From positions 26,581,001-26,645,000 of the forward strand of contig NC_084766.1 in NCBI RefSeq assembly GCF_028858725.1: a stretch of 64,000 bases of DNA, given 5' to 3'. The notes under the pieces are model-generated. The model saw nothing but the letters and a program-made list of their open reading frames with translations, searched no databases and was not told the DNA's origin. Below, piece after piece: positions 41,301-56,300 of the stretch; within the stretch, counting starts at the first letter, position 1; every line of letters begins with the position of its first letter. A program made the translations under genes and the position numbers. This DNA comes from Colius striatus (taxonomy: Eukaryota > Chordata > Aves > Coliiformes > Coliidae).

Positions 41301-44300
41301 TAAGGATATAAACATCCATCTCAGGTACAAAGAGAGAATGAGAGATAGAAATGAACTATTAAATTGACTCAGATTAGAAGCAACACTACCACCACCACCA
41401 AATTCCAGAGAATGTTACAACATTTTTATTCTGTAACCAGTCCCCAGATCTTACCCTACAAACGCTTGCTGTTAAGAAAAGCCTTTTGACTCTAGCTGGC
41501 TATACTAATTTCTGTAATCACAGAAAAATACACAACTAGAAACACCCAACCTATAGCAGTAACACCATAATGGGAATGACACATCACATGAGGAGAAACT
41601 GACTTCCACCAAGTTTTCCATGGCTGAAGAAACTAAGTGAAATTGAAGATGTGAATGTTGTCTTCCCAAAACTATTCAATTTCCTTGATAATACTATTCT
41701 GCAAATAAATAACGAAGCATATTCAGCCTATACTCAGGAGTAATATTCTGCTTTTGCAAAAGGATCAGAGTTTGTTTTGAGGACAGTTTTTATTATGTAT
41801 AATTTTAGGATAAAGATAAAAGTTTTCTCCCCCCATGACAATAAAGAAAACACCTTAAATTTCTCTTCTGGAAGTGATTCCAGTGTGGATTCTGGGTCAA
41901 ACTGCCATTCTGCCATAGATTCTAAAACAACATTTTCATTCGATGCGGACTTGTTCAGTACAGCAAGAAGAGACTGCCAGTGAAAAGCAGCTTCCTTAAC
42001 TTCAACTTCTTTTATCTTCCTAGTAAACAGAAAGGGAACTGATGTAGTTTTTGTGTGTTACAGAAAAGGACAAAGTATTAAGTATTCTCTATAGCACAAT
42101 CATTAAGTTGTTTAAAAAATGCCTGTTCGATATTTTCACTTCTATTCAATATTGTTTGAGATCTAGAATGACATCATTTAGTGAAGTTTCCACAGAATTG
42201 GAAATTCTGAAAGAAGGATTATCCAGATTACAAATACTGCTCTGGTGGAGTCAGTCTATGTATCTACCTGAACGTTTGTAACACCACAGAACAGCTGTAG
42301 TTTCAAGTGTCTCTAATTCCTAATGTCTGCTCAGAGTTCTCTATAGGCAGCTGAATTCCCATTAAAGCTGTGATGTTTCCTAATCACTGAGTTAGAATAG
42401 TACCTCATGAGATTACATCCCTTACATCCCCAGAGAGACACTTCCAGATGGTTTATTTGAGAGTGATAAACAGCTCACTGTGGGTAATACTAAGATTCTC
42501 TTACATCTTGTATTCCAACCAACCCTAAATAAAAGACTTTTCACAGGCTAGGGAGACCGCATCTAAAGAGAAATTCTTCTGCTTACTGTGAGACTAATAA
42601 AAAGGAAGTCTCGAATCATAAACAGATGCAAAAAAATTAGTCAATCAGGATACAAGGATTTACACCATCAATATTTGTCTGCACCTTCATACATACTTCC
42701 ATTTCAGGCACACCAGGACACCATCATTCTCACTATTAACAAGGATGAATTTGCCATCCAGTGAAAACACCATGGATCTGATCCCCCCTCCTTGATATGA
42801 GTGACAGTGCTTTTGAGCAAATATATCCTAGAAAAATCAGAGAAGCAGTATCAGCAAGCAGTTTCTTCTAATGGAATATGTCTGTAAACTATGTTTCTTG
42901 ATTTTTAGATTACAGTCAATCCAGAATCACAGAATTAAAGAATGGTAGGAGTTGGAAGGGACGTCTAGAGATCATATAGTCCAATGCCTTGCTAAAGCAA
43001 GTTCCTCTCAATCAGGTCACACAGGAACACGTCCAGGTAGGTTTGGAAACCTCCAGAGAAGGAGACTCCACACTCTCCCTGAGTAGCCTGTTCCAGGGTT
43101 CCCTCACCTCAACAGGAAAGAAGTTTTTCTTTGTGTTTAATGTCAATGGAAAGCACATAAAATACTAGGATTTTGTTTAAAATTTTTTACTACATATAGG
43201 GCAAGTTTGTGGTATATGGATTTTGCAGGAGATAAAGAAGAGTAGTAAAATTATCTACTGGAGAAGAAAGTAGTTTGTATGATTATATATCCATTCACTA
43301 TAAAAATAATTGTACTGTATAATGCTATGTCAGTTCATGTTCAATGTAATTTTTTGGGGGGAACACCTTATATTCAGGTGAAGGAAAGCTCACAGTGAAA
43401 GAAAGTGGCATTCAAACCTCTTTCTCATGTAAACCAAACAAAGCCTGTGCCTGGATGCCTACCTACCATGGTAGAAGTATGATAGATGAACAGAACACCA
43501 TCCTTTGCTGCTGATGCCAGCCACTGGCCGTTGGGTGATAAACAGAGGAAACCTGATCCAAACTGGCTGCTTGGAATCCTCTTTTCTGATAAAAATACTG
43601 ATGGATCTTCCAACATGTTCTGCCAAGCGAACAAAACGATAGCAGCAGTTCAGATGATGAAAATATCTATGTCATTTTGAAAAGACTATTGAGAGCTTTG
43701 TGGGTTATCACATACATTCCAATTTAAGATGTTTGATTACTGAGCTCAAAAGTAGTACCATTGCTATGCTGATGATTTGTTTCTCATCTCTTCAAAAAGG
43801 TCTGTATTCAGTATGTTTGGACCTAGAGTTTCTCGGCTCAGAAAGAACATGACTTTTCAAGGAGGAATGCTCACCTTTGGAATTTTCTTTCTTGCTCAAC
43901 CTGACTCAAACTGAGGGAGACATGGGAGCTGCAGAGAGCTTCAGCAGGCAACAACAGTGCCTTTCTGAAGCCCCCACTGCTTCACTGAGAGTCATGGGCT
44001 CTCACGGCCTTAGTTTCTTCAATAGCTGGATATTCAGGTTACTCAGCAGACTGCAGAAAAGCACAGCTCCAATACAGAAGCTACATGTGAAGTGACTGCA
44101 AGCTTTATGAGTGTCAAGAACCAGTAGTTGGCTTTCTCTGTAACAGAACGATATACTGCTTTTGCCAGGTTTCTAAGCAGATGGCAAGATGCTGAAAGGT
44201 GATGTTTATGGATGGAGCATCTATTTAAAATAGCATCCTGCTATATTCACTTCACCTCTAGCCTTTGTTTGCAGGTATTTAGTCACTACTCAAAGCAGTT

Positions 44301-47300
44301 TCAGAGAATTACCTCTTTAGAGAGATGGTATTTACAGATGAAAGGTGCACAGCTACAGTAGCCATACACAGTGTTATCCTTCAGTCTGACTGCTGAGCTC
44401 AAGGGGTAATCCAGATCATATTGCTCCTTTTTAATGGCACTAGCATTAAGCATTCCTTGCTCATTAACATACTTTCTATTATCTAAAAGATTGGAAGAAA
44501 AAAAACAGTCAGGAAGAGTATCACTACCGTTAATGCAAGTGTTTCACCTATCCAGTAACCAGTCTCAGTAAGGAGTGAGCAGGGTGTGAGGTTTCAAGAA
44601 GGAGGCTGGGAATTAAGATACTTTAAGAACTTTAACTCTGTGGGTTGTGCTGACATAGCATAGTGAAGTGAAGCAGAGAGGTAGCTCTACTAGCTCTAAA
44701 GAATTCTTAGAAACAGTTTAACCCCAATGACATGACAATTTGTACACACTAATTTACCCTGTTTCTTGGATATTACATAAGCCATACTGATTAGTTTACA
44801 CGGAGTTTCATGCCATCATGGCTTCACCTAGAATTTTAGGCATCTCTACCTTGGCATACACTTAAGTTCACATCTTCAGAAGGACGTTTTATTCCTTTTT
44901 GTTCCTTAATCTGAGCTTTAAAGAGACACCTGAAATTAAGACTAATGTAATAACTAGATCTTCATCAACTACAAAAAAACCCCACAATCAAGCCTCAATT
45001 TATATGTTTAAAAATAGACACAAAAAGATCAACATCAGTGAATATGTCAAGAAAATACTAACTTCACTGAAATTTCTAAAATGCTTGTAAATTTTAAGGC
45101 CTTTTAAAAATTAAACACAAATAACTAGAAAAGCTGACTCTCAGCTTACTAAGTTTTACAGAGGTTTTCTCCACAAAAAGCTTTGTTAGTAATTAAATTG
45201 TAAAATGATATAAAAATAGAACAATGTTAATAAAGCACCTGCCTGCTTCTTCTTATAATGTGATAGATAGAAGGAATTGCTGAAACCTCAAACTATATTG
45301 ATCTGGCAATTTGGCAAGGTGGAAGAGACATAAAACTGAGAGTGCTGCCACTGCCAACCAAGCCTGTCCTGCGCTGGCTGCATAGTGAGGACACTCAGTA
45401 CCACATCAGCCTGAATCGTGCCTTAGTTAAGTTAATGCATTTAAGCACTTTCCAAGCCGATTCCAGAAAGTGTCCCAAATCAATGCATTCCCAGAATATC
45501 AGTTTTAGATACCCCTAGAATATCAGACACAATTAAATGTTCTGTGATCACTCATGGCACTCAAGTCCACTTTCCTTGCACTTGTAAAATGCTGTAATAT
45601 AACGGTTGAGTCCTAAATAACATAAACAAATCCCAGAGTTGTTTCACAGCTGAGGATAGCAGATATAAACCAAATCATGAACAGTATTTGAGAATTTAGC
45701 ATGGATTACCCAATTTAGTAAAAGACTTACAGGTTCCATCCATTTTACTTCTAGATTATGAATAGAGATTCCAACTGTGCTGTCCCAATATCTACATTGC
45801 ACACAGCAGATACACAGGCAGAGATGTGCAGAGGGTGACTGGAGGTACACCATTCTTAAATTTCCTTAATTCTCCTCTTTCCCTCATAGTGCTATTTTTT
45901 TTTTCACAGGATGTGAAAAATGTCCCATTCCTTATTAGGATGCAAGTTAATATTTTTTAAAAGACAGTGGATTTCTCCCTTTATTATTTAATATAGAGAT
46001 GCTATAACAAAGACAGGGAATCAGTGTTTTTTGAGATATATCTGAAACCTTTTCCTAATGAGCTATTATATTTCTATAATAACTGAAGAGGCTGGTGGGA
46101 TTGATTCCACTTGGAACACCTGATATGCTAGCCTGCACATTAGTGATGCCAAGCTCAAGGCCACTTTATGGCTGGCTTTGGCTGCTGCCCACATGGTAGT
46201 AATAGTTAACAATGACAGGGCCAATCAGTGACAGTACTAGTAGTTGAGTGACAGCTTTGTGATTTGGCAAGAGAATTACTTCTCTCCTTCCTTCCTTCCT
46301 TGGCTTTCCCTCAAAATATCACAGTCTTTCTGCTGAAATGATTCAGCTGATTACAAGCCTAGAGATAGCTGCGTGAGAAACGGTGTCTCCAGAGAACGGA
46401 TGGATGATATGAAGAAAGGTATTAAGATTGTTAGTATTTTGGCATTATTAAGGTAATAATATGCTCTTTCCTTAGAAACATATCACATAGTATGTATTTC
46501 AATTCTTACCTCTTGTGAGTGCTGAAGACAGACAAAAAATTTCAAGTCTTGTTCGCTGGACCTCTGCTACATTAAGAAGTATCATCACTTCAACTAAGTC
46601 ATTCTCCAAGTCAGAAACTATAGAAAGATCCAGCACTTCACCTGCCAACACTGAAGCAGGTGGGGAACACCAATGCAAATCGTTACTGGAGCATGGTAAC
46701 ATTGGTTTTACTAAGATATTGTGTGAAACAAAATGAGATCCTGGTTCAGAACAAATCTCAGCTCAATCACAGTTTTGAACTCCCATTAAAACGTCAGACA
46801 ACCCACAATCTGGTTTCAGAAAACGCTGCATGCACACAATTTCAGCTTGAAGCATTGGATGCTGAGAATGCTAAGGACCAGAGTCTTAATATTACATCTG
46901 AGTTTACATCCAGCTTGAATTGAAGCACTTTTAAGGGTGTCTGCTGATAATCACCAGAAAAAGCAGAGGAAAGCTCTCCTCTAAGAAGCCAGCCAGACAA
47001 GGAGAACATAGGCAAATTCTGAAAATGATCTAAGGAGATGCAATTCTATATGTGTCAAACCAACTAAAATGTCAAAGCAACATCCTCCCTATGTAAAATT
47101 ATGAAGAAGATCTATATGCACAGATGTGATCTACAAGTAGAATGGTGTTGGAATTGAGAGGCTGCAGAAACAAATTTTAAAACTTCAGGTGAATTTTTTG
47201 TGAGTTAAAATTCCAAAATGTTTTATTCTTCAGTATCAATCAGCAAAGCAGACAATTCAAGCAATCCCCATGTCAAAGATGTCTGGGGCAAACACTGTAA

Positions 47301-50300
47301 CAGGAAATTGCACCCAGCTATCATGAGCTACAGTTTAAAAACCTAAATTCTCATGTGGTAAGCAATAAAGGTCTTAAGCTCTTTGGCAGCCCTATTACTT
47401 TTGTGCTGGATCAGTTGGTAGCTAATCCAGTTTCTTCTCTGTGACTTACACATAGCCTGGAAGAAAAGTTATATTTGTTCACTTGCTAACTAAAATTATA
47501 GAGGGGGAAAAAAAAAGAACGAAGGAGAGTGGCTTAGTCTGACCAGCAAGTACACTTGAAATCAAGCAAACAGTGACAACAGAATGTAAACAATGTTGTT
47601 ACATGTATTACCTACATATCCAAGAACTTGGAATAATTTTGAAGGCCGGGCATCTAGAATAAAGACACGTCCTTCTGTAGCTCTAGTGATGAGGAACTGG
47701 CCAATCTGATCATAACTAGGTAAAATATAAATCCAAGTAGAAAACTGTTCAACACAGCCAATAAAAAGGGTCAAACAATTACACTCTTCTAACTTGGCTG
47801 ACTTCAATGAGGACATAAATGCTGCAGAAATTTCAGCTTCTAGGTGTACAGGGTTAGGGCCTAATAATGAGCCCAGAAAGGCTTAAACTTAACTTCACAA
47901 AGCCTCACATTTATATTCAGTGAGAAATAACCCTCTAGATTCAGATACATGGAATTGCACATAATTAGCGCACATGGTCATCTGTTGGGTAGGATATTCT
48001 ACATCAATATATTCAGTGCTTAGTTAAGCCTTCTTAAAATACAGGTTTATTATGTTTATCTCCTATAAATCCTGCTACTAATCCTCTTGCAAGAAATTCA
48101 GAATATGTTGGAAAAAAAAAGTGCAGCTATTAAAATATTTAACTTTGGTCTTTTTAGGATAAAAGCTTCATTTTTTTGGTTCAACTAACAGCGTTACTCA
48201 ATCAGCACACTGATGATATCTCTGCCTTGTTATTACATACTTACTGCAAAGACAGCACTGGAAATTCGGAAAGAAAAATTTGGTGAACAACTCGTGGAGC
48301 TTCAACTTTGGTAACATCAAAGAAATAGATTTGACCTCTTTTGGTCCCTACAGCAACACTGTTGGAGGAGGGACAGCAAGCCATAGCAGTTACCTAGTTG
48401 AAAAGTAAAAGATATTTAACAGTTCCACATCTTTTTCTATATTAAGCTTTATGTTAGTATACAGTTACTTTTACTATTTAAAAGTCTCAAAAATCTGGAA
48501 AAGAAATACCAAGTGGTTTACCTAACAAGCTTTTTTTAAAACAAAGATTCTAGAGACATCACAGGAATTCTACCCATGTTCTATACCTACATAGCAAAAC
48601 CACCACAGCTCCTCTGAAAAAAAAACAACATTATATTTACTATCCAGATTTTAAGTGAAAAAAGTTCCACCTAAATAAAACAATGTGTGAACTGTTATGT
48701 GTACAGCTGTTAAAGAAAGGTGTTTTTTTCCTTATGATGTCAGATTTCAGGATTTGAACACATCTTAAGTGAGAACAAAAGCATTAACAGCTTGAAATTT
48801 TCTTATTGACTCAATTCATATCAGATCAATCAAAAATTTTTTATACACTTGAACATTTTCTTTCCATTTTGACACTCAGTAAAAATAAAAAATGTATAAA
48901 GTAATATCATAAAAAATTAGATTGTTATTTACAAATACGTGCTTAAAGACATTAGAACATTAGGTTGAAATGTTTCCTCTGCTTTATGGCTGAGTTAAAT
49001 ATATAATTACTTGAAGAAAACATTCTGAAAGAAAATGGTTTTAAAAACCTCTTCCATGGGTTGTTCAAAGACTCTGCTGAGTTTTCCTCAGCATTGGCTG
49101 ATCCAAATCTGTGGAATATTAAGTTATCAATTGAAAAATATTAAAGATAATGTTAAACATCAATCATGGTTACATGTACCTCAATATCAAGATTTATCTT
49201 GCTGAGACAAGTTCCATCTTCCAGGAACCAAACTTGTACTTCACCTGAAAGTGTTACAGACTATTGAACAAAGAAAAAACATAGTCAAAAGAGAGTGGAA
49301 TAGCCAAATAGTCTGGAAATGACTAATGACCTTCTATAGAATATAAATTCAACTAGTTTTACTTGGAATTGTCTTGCTTTTCCTTTAACATCAGTTACAA
49401 GGTACATCTGCCTAGGGAAAATGTTTAATAATTTTTGTGAATTGCTGTAACTACTGGAACAGTCTTTAAGCAGAACAAGACAATCTAGGACAAAGCATGT
49501 AGGCTTCAACAATATTAGCACTCTCACTGTTCAGCCAGCACTAGAAACACCTGCTTATAATTTTCTTTGCATAGGAAAGTGTTTAAGGAGAGGTTTTGTT
49601 TTCTTATACAAAAAATTATGTATATCATAATGGTGCTTGAGTTCTTCTTAGACCCAGGCAATTTTGTAATTCCACAGTAAAGTATGGCTAGAGATCAATC
49701 AACCCTCCCATTAATCATTCAGTCAGGTAAAATTTATCATTCCCATGCTACTGATAAACACATTCAACAAACCAAATTGATTAAGACCCCAGGGTTCCTA
49801 GGCTGGCTATTTGAAGACTTTATGGCCTGGAGATGAATTTGACTTGCTGGCTAAAGGATGTGTCCTTCACAAGTCAAAGACATAACAGGAAAAAAGGAAG
49901 TACTTCCAAGCCATGAGTAAGACTTTAGTCCCTAGACCTAGGACAGAGGCATCTCTCAGGCTGTTGCAATTTGTGCTGAAGGCTGACAAGATCAGTAGGA
50001 ATTTCTTGTTCAGTTCTCTGAATTGAATCCACCTTTTGCTCAGCTATGTTCATGAACAACAGTGAGTCACATAAATCAACAGCAGAGCCAATATGACAAT
50101 TCGGCAACCTATGAATTTTCCACTCTGTATCCTAGAGCAAGCTCTGACCCTTTTATGGGTTATACCTACATTAATGCTGTTTACTTCCTTAATGAGAAGT
50201 TACACAACTTTAACAAATATCAGAACAGTCCAGTCTCTGCAAGGCTTTTAATTTTGTGCCTTAGCAACATATTGGTTACCTGAAAAAAGCCACTATTATA

Positions 50301-53300
50301 GATATGAAATAATATTTCTTACCACGCAGTACTTGTTCCCTGGAGTAAGAAAATCAGCTGCCAGAAAACAACTGCTGCATGTATCCAAGAGTTTGACAGC
50401 TTCATCACTGTGAACAGGTTTGTAAGTATAGACTGTCCCCTGACAAATAAAGAGAAACAATCCATCACTGGGATATGAAACTTTTCATTAAAATCTTTTG
50501 AAGACTTCAACAAAAAATACCCATCTTTCTGAACATCATTCTTTAAAGTGTTATTTGACTCTCAGCTGAGGTAAAAAGGAGCCAGTAGAATTCAGGAGAA
50601 TGTAGTGAATGATATTAATTTAGACAAACTGAAGATCAGGTTATTTCATTTTAGAGGGATTCAGCTAGTCACATGTTCAGTAAGTTTTGTTTCCCAAAGT
50701 TATTTAATAAAATAATTTAAAACCACACTATTTCATGTCACTCCAGGAATTAAATATTCTAAAACAACATAAAACACAAATAATGCATCTTAAGCTTTAA
50801 AAGATATTTTATCTAAAGATCTCAAAGCTTCTTAGAAACAATTCATAGCTAATATTTAGTATTTCTCTACTCATCTTACAAAAGAAGAATGAAATCAGAG
50901 ACTGAATGTAACCAAAGTCACCATTACACTGCTGTCCTGAACACAGAACCTCCTGGCAGAGACACACACACACACTACTAAAACATGTAAAGATCTTTAA
51001 AAATGCTAATTAAAATTATTAAATTAGACCTGGAAAAACAGATGGAATTTGAGGATTTGGGACCCTTGTGTAAAATTTCTGGACATCAGGCTGATCAAAG
51101 AAGGATCTTGGACTGAATTTCCAGACAAATTCAAATACATACACAGAACAACTGTACTGCATAGCTACAGTAGAGCTACACTTCTCACAGATACATGGCC
51201 ACCCAAGCTACACTTCTCTTACTGTGCAGGCACACATCAAGCCTAGAGCTGTGAGCATGGAGAGGCATTGGAACAGAATGCCCAGAGGGATTGTGGATGC
51301 CCCATCCCTGGAAGTGTTCAAGGCCAGGTAGGATGGGGCTTTGAGCAACCTGATCTAGTGGAAAGTGTCTCTGCCCATGGCAGAAGGGTTGGAACTATAT
51401 GATCTTTAAGGTCCCTTCCAACACAAACCATTCAATGAAGAGTCATGGATAGAATGAGAACATGATAGACGCTCATGCTCAGTAGATCCCCGGTGACCTA
51501 GACACACTGCAGGCCCAGAACGTGTACTCCACTGTACACACACAAATATTTCTGTTGGGAAATCTCAGCCTTAGGGACTTTATAATTCACCATGTGTAAA
51601 AGACAATTGTTCTGTGCTTTATTAAAAGTTTTTCCAATCTTTCATTAAAACCACAAGATGGACTATTTTCACCTCTGATATAACTTGTTGATTTGTGTGA
51701 TGACATTAACAGACATTTCATTCTAATAATATCAGCATACACATATAAAATCACAGCAAGATGTCATTTTGTAAGGCTGTTATCTGAAATGCTATACCTG
51801 GTCAGTGACAAGCAGAAGTACAGTGTAATCAGGAGAGAATATGAGGCTGGATATCGGTTGTAGGATTTCAATGCAGATTTTCATCTCATATTGCAGATCT
51901 TTGATATGATAAAAGTATAAAATGCCCTCCTGTGCAGAAAAGCATAAATCCATATGAGGCCTAGCTCACTCTGAAAAACTGAACTCCAAGAACTTCTAAA
52001 AATCTCCAAAATGACAGTGTTTAACTGTATCCATCACTAACGGTTTCATTTGCCTTTAGTATATCTAAATCCAGAGGACCCTTACCCTGGGTAACAAAAC
52101 TATTGAAAGTGTTCTTTAATACAAGTCTTAGTCCATATTTGACAACAACAGACTCTCTCATCAGCTAATCCTTAAGAATTCATATTGAGTTTTTTGAGAA
52201 AGTATAAGAATTTGTCCCACTCTTAAGCAGTAATGTACAATGGCATTGTCAGTTTAGGTTAAATATTGAGTCCGATTTCACAGAAAACAATTTGTCAGTT
52301 CTCTTGGCCATTTCCCTCCTTTCCTAGTTTTTGTCTATCCTTCTTTTCTGTTCCCTTGGAATACTCTTTGTCTTTTGTTAAAAATAGGATTGTACTTTTT
52401 TGTTTCTTCTTTGACTACAAAAATGGAATCTCTTCCCACCCAGTTCCCTTCCGATTTCTTGTCTCAAGTTTCAACAAAGTAAGTATCTACAATACCAGAG
52501 AGGACCTTCATGGTTCTCCAGCCCTCCACTTTTTCCTTATTCCTGTTTTTGCAGTAAATTCTCCAAATGTACTCCATTTGAATGTTCTTTGGTTTTCACA
52601 CAATAAGAGTAAGTTAAAAGCATAAAGGATGCCTTACACTTCCAGCTGCGTACAGTCCTTCGTTACAAAATGCCATGGCAAATAAAACTGGTTTTTGCAA
52701 ATCCTTTGGTTTGCCACCTGAGAGCACAAAATCAACACAAAATCTCAAATTTAATTTATTGCAACTATGTGTCTCATCTTCAAATCTGGGTGATTTAGTA
52801 TTTGTGAGAAAAAATGCTCCACGGGCTGTACATTCTTTGGACTTTTTTGCTGTGATAAGAGGTTGGTATATATAATTTGAAGTGACAGCACTACTGTGGT
52901 CTGATGAACTAGAAACTAATTTGAGGTATCATTTGATGTTTTAAAGGCTCCTAGATAGCCCCATTAAAGCGGCTATTTATTAATTTCTTAATTCTGTTAT
53001 TGTCTATAACAGAATCACAGAGTCATTTTGGTTGGAAGGGACCCTAGAAGTCCTCATTTCCAACCTCCTACTCAGCACAAGAGTCCATTTCAAACTCAGA
53101 ACAAACTTCAAATCCAGAGTCATATTCAGCTCAGATGTGAATACATCCAAGAATGGGAATTCCACAGCTTCTCTGGACAACTTGTCCCCGTGTCTGACTA
53201 CCTTCACTGTGAAAGCACTTCTTAATACCTGCTCACAATTTCTGTTGATGCAAACTATGTCCTTTGTCTGTCTGGTTACTAAAACTAAGCAGCAGCAAAC

Positions 53301-56300
53301 CTATTCTAGCATCACTTATTCCAATTTACATTAGACTGAACATAAATTATTTCACTGTTGCTCTCTCTCCTAAGGCTGTTAATTTGCCTATTAACACAAA
53401 AGCTATAAATCATTTGTCATGTAAACTTATAAAAGATTGTCATCAGTGTGTCTTACAGAGGCCAGTGTGAGCTAAGTTTTTCTAACCAAGGGCTTCCAGC
53501 TGTACTCATATTACTCCCAGACATCACTGGTTCTGCCTAAAAATCTATCAGCTTGATTGGAACACGAAAATACCTTTCTTTCTTTGTACTTCTTTCTGAA
53601 CATATGACACCACATCTGTTATTTTACGCACATGTTCTGCACAAAAGAAAACAAATTATAACATCAGTTTTGTTTATATGACAACGTTGCAATAAAATTC
53701 AGTTGTGTTCCAGTTAACTGAACAAAAGGATAGGTCCAGTATATTGAATAAAAAATGTACATCCTTTTCCAATCTCCACCATATCTGTCATTTAGGCAAC
53801 TGAGCAGGAACAATCTTTCTGTGATTCATCCTACAGCTGTAAAAGGGAGATAGCAGTACCTGCATGGAGAGTGGTACAGATTGAGATTTACCTATCTTCT
53901 AGTGCTAAATTCTAGTATTGTTATTTCTAACCATATTTTTTTTATTATTTGATGTACTTTTTTGAAAGAAACTTCAGTCAGTCTGAAAAAAATGCCCCAG
54001 CGAAATGTTGTGGTTGCTCGTGTTTCTGTTTCCAACACCCTGACAGGAATTGAACACACGCTTCAAGTTGGACATGCACTTAAGCATCCTGATAAATAGA
54101 TACAGATTGCAGTATGTTTTAAATTAAGCAGAAGCTTCAGCACAATATGAATACAAACACTTTTATTACATAGTTTCAGGAAAGAACTTAAAGAATAATT
54201 TACAGGCCAAAGAAAAGATTGAATGGCAAATATACTTGTTGCTTTCTACAGAACTGGCAAAAATGTTTCTCGTCACACCTCAGCTTTTTATATGTTGATG
54301 ATTTTCAGCTCTTGATTTGGTAAACTTCAAACTTTGATAATTTGAAAAGCTGAGAAATAACGCACATTTGTTCATTCTGTGTTAACAGTCAAAACTGAAC
54401 AGAGAAACAGGACTTTGCTGTAGCTTAAAAACATACATACTACATGGCAAAAGATAAAAACAAAGTTATCACCAGCCTGTCTATTAACATGAATCCAGTG
54501 TTTATTAGAGACAGTTCTATATTGGTCCACAATAGGATATTACCCAATTGTAGTGTTAGGGTGAAGCAGATTCCAGTTCTCCTTTTAAATCTGATCAAAA
54601 CAGTGAACTTCACGTGCACAGTGGGACTGACATTTTCCATCCCTGCAAAGGATGGTAGGGTACAGGTTGCCAGAACACTTTATGCTGGATATGTCTCACT
54701 GTCCTCCATCTTAAGAGCTCTCTGAATGGGCACAGAAGCATAGCATGTGACAGGTAGCAGAGGAGAGACCTTGGGATTCCCAGAAAAGGAAGGCATGGAA
54801 TAGGCTGCTGTTGCCAGAAAATTTTAGTCAGTCACTAACCTGACAGGGGTCCCCATGAAAAAAAAAAGACATGTGGGAATAAATATAAGGCCAACAAATA
54901 GCCCTGGCAAGTTGCAATAAATCTGAGGTCCTCCCTTTCATAGAATCATAGAATGGTAGGGGTTGGAAGGGACCATTTGAGATCGTCTAGTCCAACCCCC
55001 CTGCAGAAGCAGGTTCACCTAGGTCAGGTCGCATAGGAACATGTCGAGGCGGGTCTTGAAGACCTCCAAGGAAGGAGACTCCATTAAAAGCAGATTATTT
55101 TGAAGCCACTCTCTGAGTTTCATACTTGCTGCAGTGAACCTGACAGTCTTTACAGACTTGTTTTCATTAGAAAATAGTGTATGTAAGAGCAGACCTTAAG
55201 GAACTGTACTACACAACATTACACTAAATTCAGTTCTGTTGTTTGAAGACTCACTTTGAGTCTTCAAAGATCTGTTCCAACATTATCTAACATACCAAAT
55301 GAGGACAATCCAATATTTCATGCAAAATATAATGAATTATTGCTGCTTAATTAGCAGTAAAAAGACTGTATATAGTTGGTATAGAAATAGTTTAATGTTA
55401 ATGTAGCAGGGCTGGTTAATAAGATCTGGACTCCTGGAACTATTGTTCATTTTATCAGTTTTGATGAATTTAGAACTTCTTCTCTTTTTTCTTTTTTTTT
55501 CTCTCCAGAGAAATAAATGGAAGACAATTTTTGAGTGCTAAAGAAACTCACACAGAAGTTCAAAAAATATTCTCACATGTTTATCATATCAATAAAAGAA
55601 ATATGGTTCTGCAATATAGCTTTAAAATTTCTGTAAGGTACATAATATGAGAAAAGAAAAAAGGAAAAAAACCTTTTATCTTTCCACTGTCCACCCTACT
55701 TGAATAAAACACACAATGAAGCTATTTCTTACCAGGCAGAGGTTTTTGTTGAAGAACAGAAACACTGTGTGTCTCAGCATCAATTGCCAAAATGTCTCCT
55801 TCTTTACAGCTCACGTAAATTTCTGAGGTTGCAGTCCAGCAGTGGGCAGCAGGATGCACTGAAGACCTAGTATCATTCCTAGGCTTTGGCACAAAAATAA
55901 ACAAGTTTAACAATTGGAAAATATCTGTACAAGCAGTTACATACATTTTAAGGCAAAAAAAGATCATTATCTCATAGAGTCTGACCACTTGTACAACATC
56001 AGCCTTATTGTATTCAGTCAGTCCTTTACTGAGGCTAGGAACTTTAGAAACAAGAAAAGTCTGTATCTGGAATGAGTGATGGATAACTCCCCTCTTTCCC
56101 TAGAAGGCTGTTGAAATGATGAATTATATTCTCATTGAAAAAAATCGGTGTTTCTAAATGTGAGTTTATCTGGATTTATTCCCCAGTACTTGCATCTGTT
56201 ACAGTTTTGTTCTGTAGCTTGGAAATCCCTCCAGTATCTTCCTTATCCTTGCAAAGATATTGACTCACCATAACCAGGTCACCTCCCAATTTTTTAATGA

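Noticed and set aside
52266-52625. 119-codon plus-strand frame between CFAP43 exons 5 and 6
   Set aside because: It is intronic, antisense and Phe/Ser-rich because of T-rich sequence; the polypyrimidine content explains the open frame.
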